Shown here piece after piece: positions 8,640 to 17,016 of a stretch of DNA of 64,000 nt; the stretch's first letter is position 1; the number at the start of each line of letters is the position of its first letter. A program made the translations under genes and the position numbers. The notes under the pieces are model-generated. The model worked only from the letters and a program-made list of their open reading frames with translations. It was not told where the DNA came from and did not search any database. This DNA comes from Planctomycetia bacterium (GTDB lineage: Bacteria; Planctomycetota; Phycisphaerae; Phycisphaerales; SM1A02). The stretch covers positions 1 through 64,000 of the forward strand of contig SYAC01000059.1 of assembly GCA_005787685.1 (NCBI GenBank), written 5' to 3'.

Positions 8640-9125
8640 ATGTATATGGGACAAGCCACACTCGCTTTTCGAAATTTACTAGTGCGCGCCGCCATCTTTG
8701 TGCTGCTGGCTGCAATCTTGGCGTGGTTTGTTGGTGGAACACTTTTTGGAAAGCACCGCGTGACATTTCCCGCCATCACATGGGATGGCCGCGGATGGGC
8801 TGCGCAAGTCATTGGCAATGGAACGCGCCCCGAAGAAATTCAGTGGCGATTGCTTTGGAATTTGGGCGATGATGAATGGACAATTGCTCCCATTTCTGAA
8901 ACTGGCAAATGGCGTCAACTTGTGGGTCCATATGTGGACGAACAAGGTTTATGGATGAAGATCGCCGTGCATGGATCACCAACAACATCGGATTTGCAGT
9001 GGTCGCTGATTCGCTTCGCCAAGGCGAACGCGCAACCCACAATCACGCCCATGACAAGCGAGGCGTTGCCGAGCGCGCAGTCATTGCCACCTGTGCCCGC
9101 CAAAGACAAACCAAGCAGGGCTTAA
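8640..9125 (+). CDS. Membrane-anchored protein of unknown function
   Basis: 161 residues. One N-terminal membrane segment (about residues 13-34, LLVRAAIFVLLAAILAWFVG), then a soluble part rich in Trp (WRLLWNLGDDEWTIAP) and a Pro/Ser/Ala tail. No known family is recognised. The ATG at 8640 follows GAAAGAA; an ATG at 8646 is also possible. It lies 47 bases after uppP on the same strand, so it may belong to that operon. Its stop codon overlaps the stop of the convergent dehydrogenase gene in the shared bases CTTAA. Confidence 0.7.
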   Translation: MYMGQATLAFRNLLVRAAIFVLLAAILAWFVGGTLFGKHRVTFPAITWDGRGWAAQVIGNGTRPEEIQWRLLWNLGDDEWTIAPISETGKWRQLVGPYVDEQGLWMKIAVHGSPTTSDLQWSLIRFAKANAQPTITPMTSEALPSAQSLPPVPAKDKPSRA

Positions 9126-10672
9126 TCTCCAAAGCGAATGCCTTGGGCTAAAGGCAAATCAGTGCCCCAATTCACCGTGCATGTTTGACGGCGCATGTAT
9201 TGCTTCCACGAATCAGAGCCACTTTCACGGCCTCCGCCCGTGTCCTTTTCGCCGCCAAATGCGCCGCCAATTTCAGCGCCGCTGGTTCCCAAGTTCACAT
9301 TGGCAATACCGCAGTCGCTTCCTTTGTGCGATAAGAATCGCTCGGCGCTACGGACACTGTCGGTGAAGATTGCGCTGGAAAGTCCTTGATCCACACCGTT
9401 GTGAATTTCCATGGCCTCCTCCAAATTTTTCACGCTGAAGATATACAAGATGGGCGCGAAGGTTTCCTCGCGACAAATGCTTGGCACCACGCCCTTGGGT
9501 ACGGTGATAATGGTGGGCTCGCAGAAATAGCCGGGTCGATCCTCCATTTTGGCAATACCAGGCAGACCGCCATATTTCACTTGGCATCCCTGCTCCACGG
9601 CTTGCTCAATGGCGCTCTTCATGGCGCGCTTGGCGTCGGCGTGAATAAGCGGACCCATGAGCGTTGACGCATCCATAGGGTCGCCAATTTTTATGCTGGC
9701 GTACAAGTGTGTCAACTTTTCCGTGAGCTTCTGCGCGATACTTTCATGCGCGATCAATCTGCGCGTGCTGGTGCAGCGCTGCCCCGCCGTTCCCACCGCG
9801 CCAAATACAACCGCGCGTTCCACCAATTTCATGTCGGCGTCGGGCATGACAATAATGGCGTTGTTTCCACCCAATTCAAGCAACGCTCGGCCTAGGCGCC
9901 CCGCCACAACTTGACCGACTTTGCGGCCCATACGGCAACTTCCGGTGGCGGAAATAAGCGGCAACCTGCGGTCCGCCACCATGCGCTCGCCCACCTCGCT
10001 GTCGCGGCCAATGACAAGGCCAAAGACATCACGCGGGTCGCCATAGTCGGGGCGAAAAATAGTTTGTGCTTGCATAACGCGTTGCGCGACTTCGTTGCAG
10101 GCAATGGCCACAATGGGTGTAATTAAACTTGGCTTCCATAATGTGGCGTTGCCGCAAGTGGCGGCAAGCATGGCGTTCCATGCCCACACGGCGGCGGGAA
10201 AATTGAACGCCGTGATGCAGCCAATGGTTCCAAGCGGATGCCATTGCTCAAACATGCGGTGGCTTGGTCGTTCGCTGTGCATGGAGTTTCCATACAACTG
10301 TCGCGAAAGTCCCACGGAAAAATCGGCAATATCAATACACTCTTGAATTTCGCCAAGACCCTCGGCGCGAATTTTACCGGCCTCGAGCGTGACCAATTCG
10401 CCAAGATCATTTTTGTGTTTACGAAACTCCTCGCCAATTTGGCGGACAATTTCGCCGCGCTGAGGAGCGGGCAACATGCGCCATGCCTTTTGAACGGCAA
10501 CACATCGCACAATGGCCGCCTCCAAGTCCGCGGAGGTGTCCATTCGAACCGTTCCTATGGCCTCGCCCGTTGCCGGACATTCGCTGACAATGCTGTCGGC
10601 GCCACCGCAAGGCAGCAAGCGTGGGTGTCGATCAATTCCAAGGCGTTTCAATAGGTCTTTTGCGTTTGACAT
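9122..10672 (-). CDS. ALDH7-family aldehyde dehydrogenase (probable alpha-aminoadipic semialdehyde dehydrogenase)
   Basis: 516 residues. The C-terminal signature GGEKDTGGGRESGSDSWKQY and LPLAQGI are typical of the ALDH7 (antiquitin, Pcd/AmaB) group, which oxidises aminoadipic semialdehyde or piperideine-6-carboxylate with NAD in lysine breakdown. Active-site Cys300 sits in AGQRCTS, general-base Glu266 in LLELGG and oxyanion Asn157 in TAFNF. Substrate is assigned by family only. It is divergent from a CoA-transferase subunit gene, with 65 bases between the starts, so the two may share regulatory DNA. Confidence 0.88.
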   Translation of the reverse strand: MSNAKDLLKRLGIDRHPRLLPCGGADSIVSECPATGEAIGTVRMDTSADLEAAIVRCVAVQKAWRMLPAPQRGEIVRQIGEEFRKHKNDLGELVTLEAGKIRAEGLGEIQECIDIADFSVGLSRQLYGNSMHSERPSHRMFEQWHPLGTIGCITAFNFPAAVWAWNAMLAATCGNATLWKPSLITPIVAIACNEVAQRVMQAQTIFRPDYGDPRDVFGLVIGRDSEVGERMVADRRLPLISATGSCRMGRKVGQVVAGRLGRALLELGGNNAIIVMPDADMKLVERAVVFGAVGTAGQRCTSTRRLIAHESIAQKLTEKLTHLYASIKIGDPMDASTLMGPLIHADAKRAMKSAIEQAVEQGCQVKYGGLPGIAKMEDRPGYFCEPTIITVPKGVVPSICREETFAPILYIFSVKNLEEAMEIHNGVDQGLSSAIFTDSVRSAERFLSHKGSDCGIANVNLGTSGAEIGGAFGGEKDTGGGRESGSDSWKQYMRRQTCTVNWGTDLPLAQGIRFGD

Positions 10673-10737
10673 GGGGCGTGAAGCATATCGAATTTACGCC
10701 AGTTGCCGTGGCGGGCAAGTCAGCGCACAATCCCCCA

Positions 10738-11400
10738 ATGCCCTTGAACCGTGATCAACTTGCAAAGCGTGCCTCACTTGAACTTCGCGAAGGTTTTTAT
10801 GTGAACTTGGGAATTGGCATTCCAACATTGGTGGCGAACTATGTGCCCGCCAACATGACCGTCTGGTTGCAAAGCGAGAACGGAATGTTGGGCATGGGTG
10901 CCTTTCCAACCGAGGCGAATGTGGACGCGGATTTAATCAACGCCGGCAAGCAAACGGTGACCGGCGTGGCAGGGCATAGTTTCTTTTCCAGCGCCGACAG
11001 TTTCGCCATGATTCGTGGAGGCCACATTGATCTCGCCATTCTGGGAGCAATGGAGGTGAGCCAAGCGGGCGATCTTGCCAATTGGATGATTCCTGGAAAG
11101 TTGGTCAAGGGTATGGGCGGCGCCATGGATTTGGTGGCGGGCGTGAAGCGGCGCGTGGTGGTGATGGATCACTGCAATAAAAAAGGCGAGAGCAAGGTGC
11201 TGCCACAATGCACGCTGCCACTGACTGGACTTTCATGCGTTGATTTGTTGATCACCGATTTGTGCGTGATGGAATTTGATCGCAAGCGCGACCGCTTTGT
11301 GCTGAGGGAATTGGCGCCGGGCATTGGCGTGGATGAAATTCGATCCAAGACCATGGCGGAATTTTTAATCGACGCTGATCCAATCGCGGTTCGTCAATAA
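10738..11400 (+). CDS. scoB: 3-oxoacid CoA-transferase subunit B
   Basis: 220 residues, full length for the beta subunit of succinyl-CoA:3-oxoacid (or acetate:acetoacetate) CoA-transferase. The catalytic Glu47 lies in the family motif SENGMLGMG, and GIGIPT near residue 26 and GGAMDLVAG match family landmarks. The enzyme normally needs an A subunit, usually encoded immediately upstream; none is present in this window. The ATG at 10738 is chosen because upstream in-frame sequence runs into the divergent dehydrogenase start region. Which 3-oxoacid is used cannot be told. Confidence 0.9.
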   Translation: MPLNRDQLAKRASLELREGFYVNLGIGIPTLVANYVPANMTVWLQSENGMLGMGAFPTEANVDADLINAGKQTVTGVAGHSFFSSADSFAMIRGGHIDLAILGAMEVSQAGDLANWMIPGKLVKGMGGAMDLVAGVKRRVVVMDHCNKKGESKVLPQCTLPLTGLSCVDLLITDLCVMEFDRKRDRFVLRELAPGIGVDEIRSKTMAEFLIDADPIAVRQ

Positions 11401-11471
11401 TTGCTTTTTTGAGGCAATTCATGCTTGGAATGCGGCTTGCGCAATGGACCTGAACAAGTCCTGAAAGAGAA

Positions 11472-11508
11472 AGGCCGTCCCCTCTGATCGGACGAGAGGA
11501 GACGGCCT
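11472..11508 (-). terminator. Strong hairpin, probable terminator of fliA (possibly bidirectional)
   Basis: AGGCCGTC (11472-11479) pairs with GACGGCCT (11501-11508), and CCTC (11481-11484) with GAGG (11496-11499), across one mismatch. On the minus strand the hairpin is followed by TTTCTCTTTC, a T-rich tract, 30 bases after the fliA stop. It may also block read-through from scoB. Confidence 0.7.
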
Positions 11509-11537
11509 AGAAAAGTGAGGATCTCAGATGGATTGGT

Positions 11538-12557
11538 TCAGAGATCCTTCACGCGATGTTTCATCTGGGCTTTCAGCCGCGCCAAGATGGAAGAGTGCAT
11601 TTGGCTCACACGACTTTCCGAGAGATCAAGCGTGAGACCGATTTCTTTCATGGTCATTTCTTCGTAGTAGTACAGAATTAAAATCAACCGTTCCGAGCGG
11701 CTCAGGCCCTTGGTCAACAACTCTTGCACATCGATGCGATGAATGCGATCGGTCGGCATTTCTTGACCACGATCTTTGGCCACATCCATTTCGCGCGACT
11801 CGTTTCCCGAATCCTTGTCATTCCATTTGCGGTTCAAGCTGACAATGCCCACGGGCTTGGAGTCGCGGTTGAGTTTCTCAAAGTCATCGGGGTTCATTTG
11901 CAGACGCTCAGCCACCTCGTCCTCGGTCGCCTTTTGCCCATGCTCCATTTCAATGGCTTTCTTGGCGCGGTCCATGGTGGCGGTACGGCTGCGAACAAGG
12001 CGCGGAACCCAATCCATGGCTCGCAGCTCGTCAAAGATGGCGCCACGAATGCGCTGCGCGCAATAGGTTTCAAACTTCACATTGCGGCTGAGGTCGAAGG
12101 AATTGATCGCGTCCATGAGGCCGAACAAACCCGCGCTGGTGAGGTCGTCCACATCCACTTCGGCGGGCAACCGCTTGTGCATGCGCTCAGCGGTATAGCG
12201 CACTACTTCGCGGTAGCGCTCCATAAGACGGTTGCGAAGTTGCTCGCGCGCGGGCGAATCACGCGCCAACTCGCTGAACATTTTCCACGCCACATACACG
12301 CCCTCAGGCGTGTCCATGACCAGTTCGGCAATGGAAGGTGCGCTAGCTCGAACCGCTTTTTTACTTCGCGGTTTTTCAGTGGCGGTGGTTCCACTGGGAT
12401 CCGTCGCTGCAATGTTGGAAATGCGGGAAGAACGAGAACGCTTTGAGTTTGTGATACGCGACGGCGAATTGGTTGACGACTTCTTCGCCACGCCAATCAC
12501 CGGCTTTTCACCGCGGGCTGCGTTTGTACGCGTGGCCTGCGAATTTATCTTGGACAT
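11538..12557 (-). CDS. fliA: RNA polymerase sigma factor for flagellar genes (FliA/WhiG type, sigma-28)
   Basis: 339 residues. Region 2 includes DLTSAGLFGLMDAINSFD and an RGAIFDELR segment typical of FliA/WhiG. Region 4 ends with TMKEIGLTLDLSESRVSQ. The ATG at 12557 is preceded by AAGGAG at about 8 bases. Residues 1 to about 90 are a basic, Ser/Thr/Ala-rich low-complexity extension not usual for FliA (about 240 residues). It is the last gene of the flagellar export cluster and is separated from the preceding gene by 288 bases, so it may have its own promoter. By family it directs RNA polymerase to late flagellar promoters; no anti-sigma FlgM is seen nearby. Confidence 0.92.
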   Translation of the reverse strand: MSKINSQATRTNAARGEKPVIGVAKKSSTNSPSRITNSKRSRSSRISNIAATDPSGTTATEKPRSKKAVRASAPSIAELVMDTPEGVYVAWKMFSELARDSPAREQLRNRLMERYREVVRYTAERMHKRLPAEVDVDDLTSAGLFGLMDAINSFDLSRNVKFETYCAQRIRGAIFDELRAMDWVPRLVRSRTATMDRAKKAIEMEHGQKATEDEVAERLQMNPDDFEKLNRDSKPVGIVSLNRKWNDKDSGNESREMDVAKDRGQEMPTDRIHRIDVQELLTKGLSRSERLILILYYYEEMTMKEIGLTLDLSESRVSQMHSSILARLKAQMKHRVKDL

Positions 12558-12700
12558 GCGGTCGCTCCTTGACCTAAAGCCCATCAACCAGCCACCCCCG
12601 CGGGGCGACATGGTTCAATATCTTGCGGAAAATACGCCCGCAAATCTTGATGTGCCGATTCCTTGGCATCACCTTGATGTTCATATCTTAACTTAAGTGT

Positions 12701-12731
12701 TGAAGTACGCAAGTCAAAGTTGAATACTTCA
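12701..12731. promoter_or_regulatory. Interrupted inverted repeat upstream of fliA
   Basis: TGAAGTA (12701-12707) and TACTTCA (12725-12731) are perfect inverted arms with a 17-base spacer, in an AT-rich stretch about 145-175 bases upstream of the fliA start. A TTGACT on the minus strand lies inside it. It could be an operator or part of the fliA promoter. Arms this short can arise by chance. Confidence 0.3.
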
Positions 12732-12818
12732 TCAAAATTATTATTTCAAGTTGCACATATTGGCAAACGCGCAAATGTGGTGCATTGGAACACCATGTGC
12801 GTCGCCAGATGGGCGCCG

Positions 12819-12860
12819 CAAGAATTAGACGCTGCGTTGCAAGAATTAGACGCTGCGTTG
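12819..12860. repeat. Perfect 21-bp tandem duplication
   Basis: CAAGAATTAGACGCTGCGTTG occurs twice in direct succession (12819-12839 and 12840-12860). The right-hand copy contains the stop codon and last codons of the 98-residue flagellar-operon gene read from the minus strand. Confidence 0.9.
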
Positions 12861-13142
12861 CGAATGAGCATCATGCGCGTGACGCATGACATCCTGCTGC
12901 GCCGCCTGTTGCTGGCGCCGCTCGCGTTCGGCATAAATAGCACAAACAAGCCTAGTTTTACGCAATTCTTGGTGCCCGCTTGGAACTAAAGGCCGCACTT
13001 GCAAAACGAATTTGCGCCACCATGCGAACCCCGTTGTGGTCATGGAGAGAATTTCAAAGCCATCAGGATGCTCCGCTTGCGCTTGTGCCAGCAGAATGGT
13101 TTTATTTACGCCTGAATACAGCCGTACCTTCAAGACACTCAT
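12846..13142 (-). CDS. Small flagellar-operon protein, possibly an FlhF N-terminal-domain relative
   Basis: 98 residues. Its ATG overlaps the flhA stop (ATGA, 13142-13139), strong evidence that it is translated and belongs to the operon. The pattern LKVRLYSG, a helix, EILSMTT and FVLQVRPL loosely resembles the strand-helix-strand start of the flagellar GTPase FlhF, which often follows flhA, but there is no GTPase domain. The C-terminal third is charged and Gln/Arg-rich (ERERRQQQAAQQ), probably helical. No membrane segment. I do not recognise it with certainty; the FlhF resemblance is an inference by eye. Confidence 0.65.
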   Translation of the reverse strand: MSVLKVRLYSGVNKTILLAQAQAEHPDGFEILSMTTTGFAWWRKFVLQVRPLVPSGHQELRKTRLVCAIYAERERRQQQAAQQDVMRHAHDAHSQRSV

Positions 13143-15235
13143 TGAACCACCTCAGTTTGCGCTGGTTCCACCAAAATCAACTCAACACCTTCTGGAATTT
13201 CCTCGCGTGCGATCACTGACACATCGCCCAAGCGACCACGCAACGCGCGGCTCACTGACCCTCGAAGTTGCCTTGGCGTGACAACAATCGCGGGCAGGCC
13301 ACGGCGTAAAAGATCACGAAGGCCCGGCGCCACGCAGCGCAGCAACTTTTCAGCCGCCGCCGCTTCCGGCACCACACTGCGCTGGGCGGCGGCCAATGCA
13401 CCACATGAAATCATCATGGCCTCGTCCATCCACACCGCTTGTAAAATGCTTTTACCACTGGAGTTACGCGTGGTTAATCGATCGCAGACATCGCTTGAGA
13501 CCACGCTGCGAACGACAGCGACCGTCTGCTCGGGCAAGGCCGTACTGGGCATGGAAACCATGAGTTCGGCGATCTTTTCAATGTCGCGAATGGCCACACC
13601 TTCACGCAGCAGCTCCTGAAGAATTCCACGAATGCGATCCAGTCCCCATGTGGGAGGCGTCAACATGGCCGCCAAGTTGGGCGAGCGCGTTCGAAGCCGC
13701 TCAAGGATTTTGGCGGTCTCCTCGAGGGTGATCAATTCCCAGGCTTTCTTGCGCAAAACCTCCAATACATGCGTGGCTAGAACGCCACCAGCATCGGCGA
13801 TGGCAAAGCCCTGACCCTCTAGATTGTTCGCGGCCGCGCTATCCACCCAAATCGCCGGCAACCCAAACGCCGGCTCGGTTGCCAACTCGCCCGGCACATC
13901 GGGCACGCCACCTTTGGAGTCCATGACCAACATCTGCTGCGGTCGAAGCACCCCGCCACCCACCGCCGCACCGCGAATGCGGATGACATATGAATCGGCT
14001 GACAAATTTGGATCATCACGAATGCGAACCGATGGAACCACCACGCCCATTTCCATTGCAAGACGCCGACGAACACCCGCAATCAATGCAAGCAAGCCGG
14101 TTTCCTTGCGTTGCTCATGCGCCAACATCAACAAGTCAAGCCCCAAATCAATGCTGATGGGTTCAATCACAAGCGCGTCTTCCAGCGACTCCGACGCGCT
14201 CAGCGCCGAGCGTTGCGTTTGCGCGGCGAGTTGGGTGGCGGCAGATTGCACGCGACCAATCCACCACGCGGCGGCCGCCAGTAGAAGCGACGCGCCCAAG
14301 AGAGGAACCGTGGGAAGCGGCGTCATGGAAAGCGCCGCAAGCAACCCCGAGACAATCCACAATGTGACCGGCCGCGCGCCCAGTTGACGGGGAATTTCCA
14401 CGCCCAATGTTTCGCCGCTGGCGGCTTTCGCGGCCACCAATCCAGAGGCGGTTGCCACCAAAAACGCGGGGATTTGCGTGACTAAACCATCGCCCACCGC
14501 CAGCAGCGTGAAGACGCGCAGCGACTCTGCCATGGTCCAATTTTTCTGAATCATGCCCACCAAAAATCCACCCACGATATTCACCAACACGATCACAATG
14601 CCCGCTACCGCATCCCCGCGCACAAAGCGGCCCGCGCCATCCATGGCTCCGTGAAAATCCGCCTCGCGCAGCACCAACTCGCGCCGCTCACTGGCTTGCG
14701 CCGCGCTGATGGCGCCACTGGCAAGATCCGCGTCAATGGCCATTTGTCTTCCAGGCAATGCATCAAGCGCAAAGCGCGCGGAAACTTCACCCATACGCAC
14801 CGAGCCGCGCGTGACCACCACAAACTGCACAACCACCAACATGGCGAACACGCTGAGTCCAACTATGGGATTGCTTCCAGCGGCAATTTCACCAAAGGCT
14901 TCTATGACCGATCCGGCCACGGCGCCACCCGCCTGCGGAGTGGTGGCATCCATTGCCAAAATTAAACGCGTACTGGCGATATTGATTCCAAGACGCAGCA
15001 GCGTGGTGCCCAAGACCAACGCAGGAAAAACGCTGAAATCCAGAGGTTTTCGCATATTTGCGGCAGTGGCCAGCACCAATCCACTGAGCGCGAAATTGAT
15101 GGCGATCAGCGCGTCCATGGCCATGGGTGGAAGCGGAACAACAAGCACCGTCACCAAACCAATGAACGCGGCAGGAACCAACCATTCGGTGCGTAGCGTT
15201 GGCTTGGCGTGTGTGTCGATCAAGTTTGAAATCAT
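13139..15235 (-). CDS. flhA: Flagellar export gate protein FlhA
   Basis: 698 residues. FlhA is the large gate of the flagellar type III export apparatus; its cytoplasmic ring docks chaperone-substrate complexes. The N-terminal half has about eight membrane helices, and the FHIPEP-family loop reads RMGEVSARFALDALPGRQMA followed by IDADLASGAI. The C-terminal half (from about residue 340) is the cytoplasmic domain. The ATG at 15235 overlaps the flhB stop (ATGA), so the longer upstream in-frame extension is not coding. It is translationally coupled to flhB before it and to the 98-residue gene after it. Confidence 0.95.
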   Translation of the reverse strand: MISNLIDTHAKPTLRTEWLVPAAFIGLVTVLVVPLPPMAMDALIAINFALSGLVLATAANMRKPLDFSVFPALVLGTTLLRLGINIASTRLILAMDATTPQAGGAVAGSVIEAFGEIAAGSNPIVGLSVFAMLVVVQFVVVTRGSVRMGEVSARFALDALPGRQMAIDADLASGAISAAQASERRELVLREADFHGAMDGAGRFVRGDAVAGIVIVLVNIVGGFLVGMIQKNWTMAESLRVFTLLAVGDGLVTQIPAFLVATASGLVAAKAASGETLGVEIPRQLGARPVTLWIVSGLLAALSMTPLPTVPLLGASLLLAAAAWWIGRVQSAATQLAAQTQRSALSASESLEDALVIEPISIDLGLDLLMLAHEQRKETGLLALIAGVRRRLAMEMGVVVPSVRIRDDPNLSADSYVIRIRGAAVGGGVLRPQQMLVMDSKGGVPDVPGELATEPAFGLPAIWVDSAAANNLEGQGFAIADAGGVLATHVLEVLRKKAWELITLEETAKILERLRTRSPNLAAMLTPPTWGLDRIRGILQELLREGVAIRDIEKIAELMVSMPSTALPEQTVAVVRSVVSSDVCDRLTTRNSSGKSILQAVWMDEAMMISCGALAAAQRSVVPEAAAAEKLLRCVAPGLRDLLRRGLPAIVVTPRQLRGSVSRALRGRLGDVSVIAREEIPEGVELILVEPAQTEVVQ

Positions 15236-15945
15236 GATGGCTTCTCCGTGACGCGGCTGGTCATGCGCAATGGCGCTCGACGAGTCACGCGCCCCTCGCC
15301 GGATTCGCGCGCCGCCTCGCGCGCTTGGGCGCTTGTTAAACGAATACCCACCTCGAACGCGTGACGCGCCTTGAGGCGCTGCATGAATGCCGCCAAACAC
15401 AGCGTCATGGCGGCGCCCAATGTTGTAAGACCAATCATTGCAAGCACCGACCACACCACATTGACGAGCGAGTCTGAACTCCATGTCGAAATATTTTTCA
15501 GCCACGGCCACGCGAAGGCCAGGCTGGCTGCCATGGTTGCAACAGCCGCAATAACACCTGCAAATACGCTAGGAATGCGTTGCAACACACTGCTGCGTGG
15601 TCGCAGTTTCCAGCCCCCCAACCGCAACCAAGTTCCATGCGCGCAAGCGTGGCCCAACACGGCGGCAAGCAGCGCCATGGCGACCAGCCACAATGTTGGC
15701 GTGATCGCCGCGGACCAGTATTGGATTGGGGATTGTGTCGCAGTCAGTTGAAATAAGTCACGCGCCATTTGCACAAGCGAGCCAATCCACAGCGGCGCGG
15801 CCAATGAAGCCAGCCCTATGAAAAACACAATGCCCAGAAACGACGCAAGCCAACTTGCTCTTGGTCCATATCCTTGTGAAACAACTTGCTCGCGTTTGGA
15901 AGGCGATGGCGCATGAACGCGTTCGGCGGATTCGCTCGACATCAT
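15232..15945 (-). CDS. flhB: Flagellar export protein FlhB, lacking the autocleavage domain
   Basis: 237 residues against the usual 350-380. Four membrane helices are visible at about 33-53, 80-100, 125-147 and 162-187, followed by a linker (FMQRLKARHAFEVGIRLTSA, then QAREAARESGEGRV) that matches the start of the FlhB cytoplasmic region. The protein then stops: there is no NPTH cleavage motif and no C-terminal switch domain. Both ends are fixed by ATGA overlaps with fliR and flhA, so a frameshift hiding the rest is unlikely. FlhB normally switches export from rod/hook to filament substrates, so that step must be handled differently here or by a separate protein. Confidence 0.82.
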   Translation of the reverse strand: MMSSESAERVHAPSPSKREQVVSQGYGPRASWLASFLGIVFFIGLASLAAPLWIGSLVQMARDLFQLTATQSPIQYWSAAITPTLWLVAMALLAAVLGHACAHGTWLRLGGWKLRPRSSVLQRIPSVFAGVIAAVATMAASLAFAWPWLKNISTWSSDSLVNVVWSVLAMIGLTTLGAAMTLCLAAFMQRLKARHAFEVGIRLTSAQAREAARESGEGRVTRRAPLRMTSRVTEKPS

Positions 15946-16673
15946 GGAGCGACTCCATTGGCAATCTGCGCCAGTGAATTCTGAATGAACGCATTTTCGC
16001 TGGCCCATATCACGCCGCAGGTGGCCAACGCCGCCGCCATGCCCACCGCGGCGCGCGGGCCAAATCCCGCGGAAAAGGTTGAAAAACCCGGCACAATACG
16101 CGCCACCAACGCGGCCACCGCGGTGACCGCGGCCAACACGCCCACAACCGGCAAGCACGCTTTCAATCCCACCACCATGGCAGCGTCAAGCAAGGACGCC
16201 ACCATGTCGGCAAGCCCGCTTTGCGCCCATGATTCCGGCGGCAGCGTGCGCACGCTTGCGGCGGCGGTCATGGCGATGGTTTGAATTCCACCGACCGCGA
16301 CAAAGATGGTGATGGCACTCCAAGTGAAAAGCATTTCAGCGGCGTTGGCTTCGCCATCAATCGCGGGGTCGTAGGCTTGAGCCAATGACAACCCCATTTG
16401 CTCGCCAATGACTCGCCCACACACGCGCAACGCTTCAACGGCAATGGCCGCTAGCAAACCAATCAACGCGCCAATGGAAATTTCAACCGCAATGTGCGGC
16501 ACGGAAATGGTGGTGATCATGGAATCACCCGCCGCGATTGGCGCCGCAGCCCAACCCGCCCCGGCTGCTAAAACCAATCGAAAACGCCATGGAATCATGG
16601 TAAATGCTGGTGCGCACATGGCGGCTCCCACCGCGCGCGCCGCGCCCGCGATCGCAATAGCAGAGACACTCAC
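15942..16673 (-). CDS. fliR: Flagellar export protein FliR
   Basis: 243 residues, polytopic, with about six hydrophobic segments. Conserved landmarks are GEQMGLSLAQAYDP after the second loop and a P-rich, R-containing first loop (PAFTMIPWRFRLV). FliR forms the FliP5Q4R1 export gate in the inner membrane. The start is GTG 16673, directly abutting the fliQ stop; its own stop overlaps the flhB ATG. Length is slightly shorter than the usual 255-265. Confidence 0.93.
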   Translation of the reverse strand: MSVSAIAIAGAARAVGAAMCAPAFTMIPWRFRLVLAAGAGWAAAPIAAGDSMITTISVPHIAVEISIGALIGLLAAIAVEALRVCGRVIGEQMGLSLAQAYDPAIDGEANAAEMLFTWSAITIFVAVGGIQTIAMTAAASVRTLPPESWAQSGLADMVASLLDAAMVVGLKACLPVVGVLAAVTAVAALVARIVPGFSTFSAGFGPRAAVGMAAALATCGVIWASENAFIQNSLAQIANGVAP

Positions 16674-16964
16674 TTAGCCACCTCCGGTCACGCTCAATGC
16701 GTTGATGTTCATGACCATGCCCATCATTGTGACGGCGAAGTCGATCACCTTTGAGCTCATCCAACCCGCAAGCGCGATGGCCACCAATGCCACCGCGATC
16801 AAGCGTGGCGCAAATGCTGCGGCGGCGTCTTGCACATTGGACAACGACTGAATGAAACCAGAGATCAATCCAACCAAAAGTCCCACCAATAAAAGTGGCA
16901 ACGCCAACACCAACGCCGCCGACAGCGCGGAGCGCAATGCGTCCACCATGTCAGCCTCAGTCAT
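16674..16964 (-). CDS. fliQ: Flagellar export protein FliQ
   Basis: 96 residues (usual 88-90). Two membrane helices: LVLALPLLLVGLLVGLISGF and the segment around RLIAVALVAIALAGWM. The connecting part SLSNVQDAAAAFAPRLIA matches the FliQ family. Part of the FliPQR gate. ATG at 16964, 52 bases after the fliP stop. Confidence 0.92.
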   Translation of the reverse strand: MTEADMVDALRSALSAALVLALPLLLVGLLVGLISGFIQSLSNVQDAAAAFAPRLIAVALVAIALAGWMSSKVIDFAVTMMGMVMNINALSVTGGG

Positions 16965-17016
16965 GGCTGAACCTTTGGTGCATGGTGAATGGGTGCATGG
17001 ATAGAGGTTGCATTGT

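Noticed and set aside
11724-12446. 240-codon plus-strand frame antisense to fliA
   Set aside because: The minus strand encodes a clear sigma factor over the same bases; the antisense product has no recognisable features.
15236-15511. N-terminal extension of flhA
   Set aside because: It overlaps flhB in another frame, whereas ATG 15235 forms an ATGA overlap and begins a normal FlhA N-terminus.
15946-16158. N-terminal extension of flhB
   Set aside because: It overlaps fliR in another frame and has a Gly/Arg-rich shadow composition; ATG 15945 overlaps the fliR stop.
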